Assembly (NCBI RefSeq): GCF_021287045.1
Contig: NZ_JAJTBG010000007.1
Span: 20,340 to 84,339 of the forward strand
From: Oryzomicrobium sp.
GTDB taxonomy: Bacteria; Pseudomonadota; Gammaproteobacteria; Burkholderiales; Rhodocyclaceae
DNA length: 64,000 nt
Direction of reading: 5' to 3'
Both the position numbers and the translations under genes were made by a program. Under the pieces are notes generated by a model. That model made no database searches and had not been told where the DNA came from. It saw only the letters and a program-made list of their open reading frames with translations. Numbering within the stretch: the stretch's first letter is position 1; each line of letters starts with the position of its first letter. Of the stretch, positions 29,610 to 38,790 are shown piece by piece.

Positions 29610-30383
29610 ATGACCGAATCCGCCGCCGCACCCTCCACCACCCACCTGGTGCTCATCCCCAGCTACAACCCGGGGGAACAGGTCTATGCCACGGTGCGGG
29701 CCGCCCGGGCTTGGTGGAACCCGGTGTGGGTGGTGGTGGACGGCAGCCGGGACGGCACCGCCGAGGGGCTCCTGGCCATGGCCGCCGAGGACCCGGGGCT
29801 GCGGGTGGAGGTGCTGCCGGAGAACCGGGGCAAGGGGGCGGCGGTGCTGCACGGTCTGGACCTGGCCGCGGCGGCGGGTTTCACCCACGCCTTGACCATG
29901 GATTCGGACGGCCAGCATCCCGCCGATCTGATCCCCGCCTTTATGGCCCGCTCCCGGGAAACGCCGGGGGCCATGGTGCTGGGGGTGCCGGTGTTCGACG
30001 CCAGCGCCCCGGCGCTGCGCGTCAAGGGACGCAAGGTGTCCAACTGGTGGGCCAACCTGGAAACCCTGTGGATGGGCATCGGCGATTCGCTGTACGGCTT
30101 CCGCGTCTATCCCATCGACCCGCTGCGCGCGGTGATGCGCGGCCAGCGCTGGATGCGCCGTTTCGACTTCGATCCGGAAGCCGTGGTGCGCCTGGCCTGG
30201 CGCGGCGTGCCGCCGGTGAACCTGCCGGCCCCGGTAAAGTACCTGCGCCCCGAGGAAGGGGGCGTTTCCCACTTCAACTACCTGCGCGACAACACCCTGC
30301 TCACCTGGATGCACACCCGGCTGTTCATCGGCTTCGTGCTGCGCCTGCCGCTCTTGGCGGCGCGGCGCCTGGGCGGCCGCTGA
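29610..30383 (+). CDS. Family 2 glycosyltransferase
   Basis: 257-residue GT-A fold enzyme. The nucleotide-sugar binding region is LIPSYNPGEQVYATV and VVVDGSRDGT; the metal-binding DxD equivalent is TMDSDGQHPADL near residue 95. The DPM1-like layout and the FDFDPEAVVRLAWRGVPPVNLPAPVKY block suggest a lipid or undecaprenyl-type acceptor. Last gene of the pigment-like cassette; the following genes are convergent with no terminator visible in the 36-bp gap. Confidence 0.83.
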   Translation: MTESAAAPSTTHLVLIPSYNPGEQVYATVRAARAWWNPVWVVVDGSRDGTAEGLLAMAAEDPGLRVEVLPENRGKGAAVLHGLDLAAAAGFTHALTMDSDGQHPADLIPAFMARSRETPGAMVLGVPVFDASAPALRVKGRKVSNWWANLETLWMGIGDSLYGFRVYPIDPLRAVMRGQRWMRRFDFDPEAVVRLAWRGVPPVNLPAPVKYLRPEEGGVSHFNYLRDNTLLTWMHTRLFIGFVLRLPLLAARRLGGR

Positions 30384-30419
30384 ACAACTGGTGAAGGGGG
30401 CGCCCGGGGACGGCCGCGA

Positions 30420-30710
30420 TCAGCCGCCCAGGGACGTCCAGCGCACGATCTGGGGGCCGGCCAGGGCGGTCAGCACCATCAGGGCGGGCATGGCGGCGAA
30501 ATAGGTGCCCACCACCCGGCGGATGCGCGGGTGGGCCTGGTTCAGTTCCAGGAAATGGACGATCACCAGGCGGCTCTTCACTGCCACCAGCAGGGCGGCG
30601 GCCACCGCCAGGACGATGCCGCCGTAGTGGCTCTCGCCGAGAAAGCCCCCGCCCAGGGTGAGGGCGAGGAGGACCAGCCAGGTCCGGGTCAGGCGCTTGT
30701 CGGGGGTCAT
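30420..30710 (-). CDS. norF: NorF-like small membrane protein (cytochrome oxidase subunit IV type)
   Basis: 96-residue protein with three hydrophobic segments, matching the caa3-type COX IV/NorF family (VAVKSRLVIVHFLELNQAHPRIR is characteristic). It follows norE by 10 bp. NorF accompanies nitric oxide reductase and supports its activity, though it is not a core subunit. No norCBQD genes are present here, so these genes are an orphan pair. Confidence 0.78.
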   Translation of the reverse strand: MTPDKRLTRTWLVLLALTLGGGFLGESHYGGIVLAVAAALLVAVKSRLVIVHFLELNQAHPRIRRVVGTYFAAMPALMVLTALAGPQIVRWTSLGG

Positions 30711-30720
30711 GGCGCGCTCC

Positions 30721-31329
30721 TCAGTGCAGCACGTAAAAGAGGGGGAAGATGGCCAACCAGATCAGGTCGGTGGCGTGCCAGTAGCAGCCCAGGGCTTCCA
30801 GCCCCTGGTAGTCCGCCGCCGAATAGGCGCCCATGCGGGTGCGGGCCATCACCCAGAGCAGGCCGAGGATGCCCCAGCTGACGTGGACCAGGTGGTTGAA
30901 GGTCAGGTAGTAGTAGGTGGTGAAGAAGATGCCGGCGCTGCCGTCGATGCCCTGGGCGATGTTCCACTGCACCTCGAAGAACTTCACCACCGGATAGCCC
31001 AACCCCAGCACCAGAGCGGCCCCCAGCCAGCGCAGGCAGGCGCGCTGCTCGTCGCGGCGGATGGCGGACAGCGCCCGGGCGATGGCGTAGCTGCTGCTCA
31101 ACATGAACACCGTGTTGGCCGTGCCGGCCGCCAGGGACAGGCGCGCCGCGCCGGCGCTGAACGCCTCCGGATGGTGGGCCCGGGCGATGAAATAGACCAG
31201 GAACATCAGGCCGAACTCGGTGAGTTCGCAGAAGATGCCCACCCAGATGCCTTTGTTGCCGGGAATGCGGGCAACGGAAGCGTCGGCGGGGGGCGAGGGG
31301 GGATGGGGCAGGGTCAGGGTGGCGTTCAT
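30721..31329 (-). CDS. norE: NorE-like protein (cytochrome c oxidase subunit III family)
   Basis: 202-residue membrane protein with about five transmembrane segments and COX III blocks GIWVGIFCELTEFGLMFLVYF, FFTTYYYLTFNHLVHV and CYWHATDLIWLAIFPLFYVL. The short length (bacterial CoxC/CyoC are similar but usually linked to subunits I and II) and the COX IV-like partner point to NorE of the nor system. No oxidase catalytic subunit is nearby. Denitrification is suggested but not proven by this pair alone. Confidence 0.8.
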   Translation of the reverse strand: MNATLTLPHPPSPPADASVARIPGNKGIWVGIFCELTEFGLMFLVYFIARAHHPEAFSAGAARLSLAAGTANTVFMLSSSYAIARALSAIRRDEQRACLRWLGAALVLGLGYPVVKFFEVQWNIAQGIDGSAGIFFTTYYYLTFNHLVHVSWGILGLLWVMARTRMGAYSAADYQGLEALGCYWHATDLIWLAIFPLFYVLH

Positions 31330-31982
31330 GGCATCACGCGGGCAAGCCGCTCCACGGCGGAGCAGCCGTCATTGTGCGCCGCCGCCTTGGCCGGGGCAGG
31401 TACAGAAAAGTCAAAAAACCGGCATGACAGTTTGTTTGCCCCGGTCTTTGTCTGCTGCACTCGGCCCGGAGTGATGGCCCCGTGCCGGAAATGCGCAGAA
31501 GGGGTGCCGAAAGCCTGCCAAAAGCGCACTGAATGCAGGCGAGGCGTGCCGCCAGGGGGATGGGTTCCCGCAGCACAGTCGGTTTCGATCCCCTGTGCCA
31601 CAGGGGCGCCAGAGGGCGTGGGAATCGGGGGGGGGCGCACCGCGCGGGATTGGGTGCGGCGGGCCTGCCCGCTTGTCGGCCTGCCAGCCGTTCCGGCTCT
31701 CCGGGCGCACCCCGGCGCCGTGGCGGCGGGCCTCCCACCTGGGGGGAATACTTTAATAAAATTAATATATCCAGCCTGCTGAAATATGAAGGTCCGCGCC
31801 AGTATTGGAGTTTGGAATTCGGCCTGTTGGGACGTATTAAAAAAATTCAAGTATTGGGTGGCGCATTCCCGCTCGCTGCCGCCGCGCCTTGCCCCGCCGT
31901 TTGCGCCGAATCCGTGTTCGCGGGGGCGATGCCCGATTGGCGAACATGGCGCTCCGCCTTTCCGCCCCGCTCGCGCCGCTGC
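31330..31982. other. Non-coding region upstream of norE with an AT-rich patch
   Basis: About 650 bp without a supportable gene. Most is GC-rich, but 31741-31870 is markedly AT-rich (ATAAAATTAATATAT near 31756 and a run of seven A near 31839). It should contain the norEF promoter. I looked for FNR/Dnr boxes (TTGAT-N4-ATCAA) and saw none. An open frame on the minus strand through this region has no recognisable family features. Confidence 0.35.
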
Positions 31983-32031
31983 CAAAACAAACGGGGCGGG
32001 GCCACATGATGCACATGTGGTCCCGCCCCGT
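31983..32031 (-). terminator. Intrinsic terminator downstream of sodB
   Basis: On the minus strand, an 18-bp stem (31991-32008 with 32014-32031, one G-T wobble) with a 5-nt loop, followed by TTTGTTTT. Unusually long and GC-rich stem, about 40 bp after the sodB stop. Confidence 0.85.
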
Positions 32032-32071
32032 CGGCAGCGCCGGTGGGCGCTGCGGCGTCAGGAGACGTCGA

Positions 32072-32659
32072 TCAGGCGAAGTTCTGCGCGGCGAAGTCCC
32101 AGTTGGCCAGGGAAGCCAGGAAGGTTTCCACGAACTTGGGACGGGCGTTGCGGTAGTCGATGTAGTAGGCGTGTTCCCACACGTCGATGGTCAGCAGGGG
32201 CTTGCCCTCGCCGGTCTTGAGCGGGTTGCCGGCGGCGCCGGTGTTGGCGATGTCCACGGAACCGTCGTCCTTCTTCACCAGCCAGGTCCAGCCGGAGCCG
32301 AAGTTGCCCACGGCGGAGGCGGTGAAGGCCTTCTTGAACTCGTCGAAGGAACCCCACTTCTTGTTGATGGCGTCAGCCAGGGCGCCGGTGGGAGCGCCAC
32401 CGCCATTCGGCTTCATGGAGTTCCAGAAGAAGGTGTGGTTCCACACCTGGGCGGCGTTGTTGTAGATGCCGCCGGCCGGGGCCTTCTTGAAGATTTCTTC
32501 CAGACCCAGGTTCTCGTACTCGGTGCCCTTGATCAGGTTGTTCAGGTTGGTCACGTAGGCCTGGTGGTGCTTGCCGTAGTGGTACTCGAAGGTTTCTTCG
32601 GAGATGTGCGGCGCCAGGGCGTTCTTGGCGTAGGGCAGGGGGGGCAGTTGATGTTCCAT
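32072..32659 (-). CDS. sodB: Superoxide dismutase (Fe)
   Basis: 195-residue Fe/Mn-family dismutase that removes superoxide in the cytoplasm. Metal ligands are in [13 protein letters not shown] (His), NHTFFWNSM (His) and [20 protein letters not shown] (Asp and His). The N-terminus [20 protein letters not shown] and the pattern [13 protein letters not shown] fit the iron-type enzyme. The ATG at 32659 follows a GGAGAA on the minus strand. Monocistronic, with its own terminator. Confidence 0.95.
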   Translation of the reverse strand: MEHQLPPLPYAKNALAPHISEETFEYHYGKHHQAYVTNLNNLIKGTEYENLGLEEIFKKAPAGGIYNNAAQVWNHTFFWNSMKPNGGGAPTGALADAINKKWGSFDEFKKAFTASAVGNFGSGWTWLVKKDDGSVDIANTGAAGNPLKTGEGKPLLTIDVWEHAYYIDYRNARPKFVETFLASLANWDFAAQNFA

Positions 32660-32787
32660 ATTGTTCTCCGTTGCAGTGGGGGATGTTGGAGCGCCATACC
32701 AAGCCAGCAGACCAGCGAACCAGCCGGGAAGCGGCGCTCTGAACCTTTGGATTCTATGCGGGGGGCGTGGCGAGCACAACTTCGCGG

Positions 32788-34203
32788 TCAGCCGCGCTTG
32801 GGTGCGGCGGCCGGCACCAGGCTGGTGGATTCGACCCGGACCGCCGCCGATCCTTCGTGCAGGCGCAGGGACAGGCCGTCCCCCGGGCGCAGCGCCGCCG
32901 CCTGGCGGACGATACGGCCCTCGGCGTCGAAGGCCAGGGCGTAGCCCCGGGCCAGGACGCCTTCCGGCGACAGATGGGCGAGCGCCGCGCCCAGATGGGC
33001 GAGGCGCTGCCGGGTGCTTTCCAGGCGCTGGCGCGCCGTGCCGTGCAGGCGCTGCTCCAAGGCCGCCAGCCGGGCCTGCTGGGGCGCCACGCTGGGGCGG
33101 CGGGCGCGCAGCCGGCCGTCCAGGCGGGAGAGGGCGGTGTGCTGCTCGGCCAGCCGGCGGCGGCCGGCCTGGGCCAGACGCTGGGCCAGGGCTTGCAGGG
33201 TTTCCCGGTGCCGGGCGATGCGCTGGGCCGGGTGGATCAGGCGCCGCGCCAGGTAGTCGAGGCGCTGGCCGTGGTCGTCGATCAGCCGGCCGGCGCGGCG
33301 CGCCAGGCGGCGGTGCAGCTCGTCGAGCCGGTCGAGCAGGGCTTCCCGGTCCGGGCTGGCCAGTTCGGCGGCGCCGGTGGGGGTGGGGGCGCGCAGGTCG
33401 GCGGCGAAGTCGGTGAGGGTGAAATCGGTCTCGTGGCCGATGCCGCTCACCACCGGCAGGGGGGCGGCGGCCACGGCGCGCACCACCCGCTCGTCGTTGA
33501 AGGCCCACAGATCCTCGATGCTGCCGCCGCCGCGCACCACCAGCAGCACGTCCACCTCGGCCCGGGCGTAGGCGGCCTCCAGGGCGGCGACGATGCGCGG
33601 CGGTGCCTCGTCGCCCTGGACCGGGGTGGGGTAGAGAATCACCGGAATGTGCGGTGCGCGCCGCGCCAGGGTGGTGAGCACGTCGCGCAGGGCGGCGGCC
33701 TGGGGGCTGGTGACGATGCCGATGCGGCGCGGGTAGGCCGGGATCGGCAGGCGGTTTTCTGCGGCGAACAGCCCCTCGGCGTCGAGCCGGGCCTTGAGCC
33801 GCACGAACTGCTCGTAGAGATTGCCCAGGCCGGCGGGGCGCAGGGCTTCGACGTTGAGTTGGAAGTCGCCCCGGGGCTCGTAGAGGGACACCAGCACCCG
33901 GGCCTCGACCTTCTGGCCGTTCTCGGGGCGGAAGCCCAGGGTCTGCACCCGGCTGCGGAACATCACGCAGCGGGCCTGGGCCTGGTCGTCCTTCAAGGAG
34001 AAATAGGCGTGGCCGGAGGCGGCCAGGGTCAGGTTGGAGATTTCGCCGCTGACCCAGCACAGGGGGAAGTTGCCCTCCAGAATCTGGCGCACCCGGCGGT
34101 TGAGCGCCGAGATGGGCAAGGGCTTTTCTTCGCGCAGGGGCGGGGCGGACGAGGGGGAGGAATCCCCTGGAAACGATGAAAATTCGGGTGGAAATTCAGC
34201 CAT
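32788..34203 (-). CDS. xseA: Exodeoxyribonuclease VII large subunit
   Basis: 471-residue large subunit of the single-strand-specific exonuclease VII. N-terminal OB-fold (about 25-125; [31 protein letters not shown]), the catalytic exonuclease domain ([62 protein letters not shown]), a long coiled-coil region (about 290-400) and a C-terminal beta domain (ARGYALAFD). ATG 34203 is used; upstream frame has no similarity. The small subunit xseB is not adjacent. Confidence 0.94.
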   Translation of the reverse strand: MAEFPPEFSSFPGDSSPSSAPPLREEKPLPISALNRRVRQILEGNFPLCWVSGEISNLTLAASGHAYFSLKDDQAQARCVMFRSRVQTLGFRPENGQKVEARVLVSLYEPRGDFQLNVEALRPAGLGNLYEQFVRLKARLDAEGLFAAENRLPIPAYPRRIGIVTSPQAAALRDVLTTLARRAPHIPVILYPTPVQGDEAPPRIVAALEAAYARAEVDVLLVVRGGGSIEDLWAFNDERVVRAVAAAPLPVVSGIGHETDFTLTDFAADLRAPTPTGAAELASPDREALLDRLDELHRRLARRAGRLIDDHGQRLDYLARRLIHPAQRIARHRETLQALAQRLAQAGRRRLAEQHTALSRLDGRLRARRPSVAPQQARLAALEQRLHGTARQRLESTRQRLAHLGAALAHLSPEGVLARGYALAFDAEGRIVRQAAALRPGDGLSLRLHEGSAAVRVESTSLVPAAAPKRG

Positions 34204-34303
34204 GCCGGCATTGTAGCGGAGGCCGCCGCGGCCTGATTGATCCACAGGCCGGCGAACTGTCAAGGTGGGAGAGTGCTTGCTCACCCGCTATGCCGCTTGT
34301 CAC

Positions 34304-34365
34304 CGTGAATAAAATTCAACGTATTGATTTTTAACGATAAATATTCTTGCGTAAAAAATGTGCAA
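34304..34365. other. AT-rich stretch next to DnaA-box-like sites
   Basis: About 60 bp dominated by A and T (GAATAAAATTCAACG, TTTTTAACGATAAATATTC, GTAAAAAATG) in a GC-rich genome. It could be a DNA-unwinding element paired with the nearby DnaA boxes, or an ordinary promoter region for xseA. No perfect repeat array of 13-mers is visible. Confidence 0.35.
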
Positions 34366-34414
34366 GGTAAGCCGTATTTCGCTGCCACGGCCCTTTGCGG
34401 CGTTCCTCGACAAC

Positions 34415-34449
34415 CTATTCACAGAGTTATCCACAGACTTTGTGGATAA
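34415..34449. promoter_or_regulatory. Cluster of three DnaA-box-like sites
   Basis: CTATTCACA (34415-34423, one mismatch), TTATCCACA (34427-34435, perfect) and TGTGGATAA (34441-34449, perfect in the opposite sense) within 35 bp. Two perfect convergent boxes separated by 5 bp plus a third are unlikely by chance in GC-rich DNA. Such arrays occur at oriC and at DnaA-titrating or DnaA-reactivating sites. dnaA is not in this window. Confidence 0.6.
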
Positions 34450-34509
34450 ATCCGTACGGCATGGCGCCCTTGCCCGGGGACGGGGCGCCGGATAAAGTTC
34501 CGACTTTCG

Positions 34510-34531
34510 CGCCGTGACGTGCGTCACGGCG
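34510..34531. repeat. 22-bp palindrome upstream of exbB
   Basis: CGCCGTGACG, TG, CGTCACGGCG: perfect 10-bp arms. The core TGACGtgCGTCA has the shape of a dimeric regulator operator. It lies about 80 bp upstream of exbB. The regulator is unknown. Confidence 0.55.
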
Positions 34532-34544
34532 TTGCCCCGACCCC

Positions 34545-34569
34545 GGCGCCCCATCCCGGCGCCTTTTTT
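34545..34569 (+). terminator. Possible attenuator/terminator ahead of exbB
   Basis: GGCGCC, a 7-nt loop, GGCGCC and six T. The stem is short, so termination may be partial; it would control or insulate transcription entering exbB. Confidence 0.4.
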
Positions 34570-34612
34570 GGGGATCGCCGCCGGCGGTCCCGCCTGAATC
34601 CCGGAGAGTTCC

Positions 34613-35218
34613 GTGTTCGCCATCATTCAAGCCGCCGGCTGGCCCATCTGGTTCCTGCTGCTCGCCTCGATCATCGCCCTGGCCCTCATCATCGAGCGGC
34701 TCCAGGCCCTGCGCAGCACCAAGGTCGTGCCCGCCGGGCTGCTCCAGCAGGTGGTGCAGCAGTACCGACAGGGCGGGGTCAACGAACAACTGGTGGCCGG
34801 GCTCGAAGCCGGCTCCCCCCTGGGCCGGGTACTGGCCGCCGGCCTGCGCAACGTGCGCGCCTCCCGGGAAGTGATGAAGGAATCCATCGAGGAAGCCGGC
34901 CGCGCCGTCACCCACGAACTGGAACGCTACCTGACCACCCTTGGCACCATCGCCTCGATCTCCCCCCTGATGGGCCTGTTTGGCACCATCGTCGGCATGA
35001 TCGAAATCTTCGGCTCCCAAGGCCCCTCCGGCGGCAACCCGCAGCAACTCGCCCACGGCATCTCCATCGCCCTCTACAACACCGGCTTCGGCCTGATCAT
35101 CGCCATTCCCAGCATGATCTTCTGGCGCCACTTCCGCGCCAAGGTCGATGCCCTGGTGATCGACATGGAGCAGCAGGCGGTGCGGCTGGTGGAAGTGGTC
35201 CACGGCGACCGCACGTAA
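34613..35218 (+). CDS. exbB: MotA/TolQ/ExbB proton channel family protein
   Basis: 201-residue inner-membrane proton channel subunit that, with ExbD and TonB, energises outer-membrane transport. Three transmembrane segments: about 8-28, 125-150 and 160-185. The conserved block ISPLMGLFGTIVGMIEIF and the following GISIALYNTGFGLIIAIPSMIFW are typical of ExbB. The start is GTG 34613, with GGAGAG upstream. No tonB is adjacent; exbBD upstream of lpxK is a common betaproteobacterial arrangement, and a TolQR-like role cannot be ruled out. Confidence 0.88.
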   Translation: MFAIIQAAGWPIWFLLLASIIALALIIERLQALRSTKVVPAGLLQQVVQQYRQGGVNEQLVAGLEAGSPLGRVLAAGLRNVRASREVMKESIEEAGRAVTHELERYLTTLGTIASISPLMGLFGTIVGMIEIFGSQGPSGGNPQQLAHGISIALYNTGFGLIIAIPSMIFWRHFRAKVDALVIDMEQQAVRLVEVVHGDRT

Positions 35219-35228
35219 GGAGCCGGCC

Positions 35229-35648
35229 ATGGACTTTCGTCGCGGCCGCGGCCGGGAAGAGCCGGAGATCAACCTGATCCCGATGATCGACGTGCTGCTT
35301 GTCATCATCATCTTCCTCATGCTCACCACCACCTATTCCCGCTTCTCCGGGCTGGAGATCAACCTGCCCCAGGCCGATGCCGAGCAGAAGCAGGAAAAAC
35401 CCAACGAGATCAACGTGGCGGTCACCGCCGCCGGCCAGGTGGTGGTGGACAAGCAGACCCTGGCCAACGGCGAGGTCGGCACCATCGCCGAGGGCCTGAA
35501 GCGGGCCGCCGGCGACCGCCCCGACCCGCTGATCGTCATCAGCGCCGACGCCAAGGCCACCCACCAGTCGGTGGTGGACGTGATGCAGGCGGCCCAGGCG
35601 GCCGGCTACCCTCACATCTCCTTCGCCACCCAGCAGACCGGACACTGA
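35229..35648 (+). CDS. exbD: ExbD/TolR-family biopolymer transport protein
   Basis: 139-residue partner of ExbB. The single transmembrane helix (about 15-37) carries the proton-conducting Asp in INLIPMIDVLLVIIIFLMLTT, followed by a periplasmic domain ending in HISFATQQ. It lies 10 bp after exbB. lpxK follows 110 bp downstream. Confidence 0.9.
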   Translation: MDFRRGRGREEPEINLIPMIDVLLVIIIFLMLTTTYSRFSGLEINLPQADAEQKQEKPNEINVAVTAAGQVVVDKQTLANGEVGTIAEGLKRAAGDRPDPLIVISADAKATHQSVVDVMQAAQAAGYPHISFATQQTGH

Positions 35649-35758
35649 TGGATGCGGGGCGGCCGCCGCCGTCCCGCTCCATGCTCCGGGGCCTGGCGGC
35701 CGAGCTTTCGGCACACTGCCTGTAGGCCTGCCGCCGATTCTTCCCGACCGTTCCCCAC

Positions 35759-36919
35759 GTGACCCTTCCCTCCGCCCCGGCGCCCCGCGACGGCCTGGCC
35801 GCGGCCCTGGCCCGGGCCTGGTTCCGTCCCCGCCTGGCCGCCGGCCTGTGGCCCCTGGTGCCCCTATCCGGCCTATTCGCCGCCGTCAGCGGCCTGCGCC
35901 GCCTGGCCTACGCCCGGGGCTGGGCGCGGACCGAGCGGCTGCCGGTGCCGGTGGTGGTGGTGGGCAACCTCACCGTGGGCGGCGCCGGCAAAACGCCCCT
36001 GACCCAGGCCCTGGCCCGGGAACTGGCGGCCCGGGGCAAGCGCCCGGGCATCGTCAGCCGGGGTTACGGCGGCAGCGGCGGTGCGGCGGGCGACGCCCCC
36101 CGGCCGGTGGCCCCGGGCGACGATCCGGCGGTGGTGGGGGACGAGCCCCTGCTGCTGGCCGCCACCGGCGTGCCGGTGTGGGTCGGCCGGGATCGGGCCG
36201 CCGCCGCCCGCGCCCTGCTGGCCGCCCATCCGGATACCGACCTGATCCTGTGCGACGACGGCTTGCAGCACCTGCGCCTGGGCCGGGACTTGGAAATCGC
36301 CGTGTTCGACCGGCGCGGCCCCGGCAATGGCTGGCGCCTGCCCGCCGGCCCCCTGCGCGATCCGCTCCCCCGCCTGGGCCGGCTGGCCGGGGGGGGCGCG
36401 GTGGTGGTCAATGGCGGCCGGACCGCCCTGGCCGGCCGGCTCGACGCCCACCTGGGGGCGGTGCCGGTGTTCGACATGACCCTGGCGCCGGAGGACTTCG
36501 TCGCCCTCGACGACCCCAGCCGCCGCATCGCCCCGGCCGAACTGGCGGCCCGGCTGGCCGCCGGCGGCCGGCGGGCGGTGGCCATCGCCGGCATCGGCGA
36601 CCCGTCCCGTTTCTTCGCCACCTTGGGCGATCTCGGCCTGTCCTGCGAAAACCGGGCCTTTCCCGACCACCACGCCTACGGCCCGGAAGATTTCGCCGGG
36701 CTGGAGGATGCCGTGGTCCTGATGACCGAGAAGGATGGGGTAAAATGCCGCTCCCTGCCGCTGGCCGGCCGGGCGCAGGAGGCCTGGGTGCTGCCCGTGG
36801 CGGCCCGCCTCGCCCCGGACCTGGCGGCTTACGTTCTGGAGAAAATCGATGGATGCTCGCCTGCTCGACATCCTGGTCTGCCCGGTGTGCAAGGGCAACC
36901 TGGAATACCAAAAGACTAA
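35759..36919 (+). CDS. lpxK: Tetraacyldisaccharide 4'-kinase
   Basis: 386-residue membrane-associated kinase that adds the 4'-phosphate to the lipid A precursor (sixth step of the Raetz pathway). Walker A is in [19 protein letters not shown] (about 64-82), then GIVSRGYGG and the [19 protein letters not shown] region. It is longer than E. coli LpxK (328) because the reading frame continues through the start of the next gene, overlapping it by 71 bp. The start is a GTG at 35759. Confidence 0.92.
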   Translation: MTLPSAPAPRDGLAAALARAWFRPRLAAGLWPLVPLSGLFAAVSGLRRLAYARGWARTERLPVPVVVVGNLTVGGAGKTPLTQALARELAARGKRPGIVSRGYGGSGGAAGDAPRPVAPGDDPAVVGDEPLLLAATGVPVWVGRDRAAAARALLAAHPDTDLILCDDGLQHLRLGRDLEIAVFDRRGPGNGWRLPAGPLRDPLPRLGRLAGGGAVVVNGGRTALAGRLDAHLGAVPVFDMTLAPEDFVALDDPSRRIAPAELAARLAAGGRRAVAIAGIGDPSRFFATLGDLGLSCENRAFPDHHAYGPEDFAGLEDAVVLMTEKDGVKCRSLPLAGRAQEAWVLPVAARLAPDLAAYVLEKIDGCSPARHPGLPGVQGQPGIPKD

Positions 36920-37025
36920 GCAGGAGCTGGTCTGCAAACCCTGCAAGCTGGCCTACCCGATCCGCGACGACATCCCGGTGATGCTCGAACAGGAAGCCCG
37001 CCCCCTGAGCGCCGACGAGGCCTGA
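36849..37025 (+). CDS. Trm112-family small zinc protein
   Basis: 58-residue protein (E. coli YcaR type) starting [16 protein letters not shown], with two zinc-binding pairs, CPVC and CKPC, and the family ending [18 protein letters not shown]. Trm112 proteins activate methyltransferases in eukaryotes and archaea; the bacterial role is unclear. The start lies inside the 3' end of lpxK in another frame, and kdsB follows after 109 bp; lpxK-ycaR-kdsB is a conserved trio. Confidence 0.9.
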   Translation: MDARLLDILVCPVCKGNLEYQKTKQELVCKPCKLAYPIRDDIPVMLEQEARPLSADEA

Positions 37026-37134
37026 CCCGCCAGGGTTCAGCGCTTCCGGATTCCTTCCCGGCCGGGCTGCCGCGCCCCGCGCCGGATCATCCGCTCCCAG
37101 GCCTGTCGCCGGGACACCTTCCGCCTTCCTCGCC

Positions 37135-37941
37135 ATGACCGTTCCCTTCCACGTCGTCATTCCGGCCCGCTTCGCCTCCACCCGCCTGCCGGGCAAGCCG
37201 CTCCTCGATCTGGCCGGCAAGCCCATGGTGGTGCGCGTCGCCGAGGCCGCTGCCCGTGCCGGCGCCCAGTCCGTGCTGGTGGCTACCGACCATGACGGCG
37301 TGGCCGCCGCGGTGCGCGAGCACGGCTTCGCCGCGGCCCTGACCCGACCCGACCACCCGAGCGGCACCGACCGTCTCGCCGAGGTGGCCGAACAGCAGGG
37401 CTGGGGCGGCGATACCCTGGTGGTGAACGTCCAGGGCGACGAGCCCCTGATCGATCCGGCCCTGGTGGCGCTGACCGCCGCGCGGCTGGCCGAGAGCGGC
37501 GCCGACATCGCCACGGTGGCCCACCCGATCGTCGCCGCCGAGGACTTCTTCAACCCCAACGTGGTCAAGGTGGTGTGCCGGGCCGACGGCGACGCCCTGT
37601 ACTTCTCCCGAGCGCCGATCCCCTACGCCCGGGACGCCTTCGCCGCCAGCCGCGAAGCGCTGCCAGCCGGGCTGCCGGCCCTGCGCCACGTCGGGCTGTA
37701 CGCCTACCGGGCGTCCTTCCTGCACGCCTACGCCGGGCTGGCCGCCTCGCCCCTGGAGCAGTTCGAGGCCCTGGAACAACTGCGCGCCCTGTGGCACGGC
37801 TACCGCATCACCGTGGCCACGGTGGACCATCCCCCCGCCGCCGGAGTGGATACGCCGGAAGACGCCGAGCGGGTGCGGGCCGCATTCGTGACATCGGCCG
37901 AACGCGCTGAATCCAAGGCCCCTGGCGGCCGGGCGGTTTGA
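37135..37941 (+). CDS. kdsB: 3-deoxy-manno-octulosonate cytidylyltransferase
   Basis: 268-residue enzyme that activates KDO as CMP-KDO for LPS core synthesis. N-terminal nucleotide-binding motif [15 protein letters not shown], then [11 protein letters not shown] with the metal-binding Asp, [12 protein letters not shown], and [14 protein letters not shown]. Length is normal (E. coli 248). It works directly with the pathway of lpxK and the hldD gene at the left edge. Confidence 0.96.
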   Translation: MTVPFHVVIPARFASTRLPGKPLLDLAGKPMVVRVAEAAARAGAQSVLVATDHDGVAAAVREHGFAAALTRPDHPSGTDRLAEVAEQQGWGGDTLVVNVQGDEPLIDPALVALTAARLAESGADIATVAHPIVAAEDFFNPNVVKVVCRADGDALYFSRAPIPYARDAFAASREALPAGLPALRHVGLYAYRASFLHAYAGLAASPLEQFEALEQLRALWHGYRITVATVDHPPAAGVDTPEDAERVRAAFVTSAERAESKAPGGRAV

Positions 37942-37992
37942 CCAACCCGGCCCATTGCGGGTAAGGTTCGCGCCGCCGGCGATCCCGCATAA

Positions 37993-38757
<765 letters not shown>

Positions 38758-38790
38758 GCCTCAGCACGTCCTTTCCTCCGGACCTGCCCG

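Larger units (their letters stand above)
34204..34612. other. Divergent region xseA / exbB
   Basis: About 410 bp with four separate features: an AT-rich stretch (34304-34365), three DnaA-box-like sites (34415-34449), a 22-bp palindrome (34510-34531) and a terminator-like hairpin just before exbB (34545-34569). No gene is supported within it. Confidence 0.6.

Noticed and set aside
31326-31985. Minus-strand open frame covering the norE upstream region
   Set aside because: Pro/Arg/Gly-rich ends and no family pattern; the central AT-rich part changes composition but gives no recognisable domain. Treated as non-coding.
34415-34449. Calling this region the chromosomal oriC
   Set aside because: Only three boxes are seen, no dnaA/dnaN/rpmH linkage and no 13-mer array. 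Reported as a DnaA-box cluster instead.
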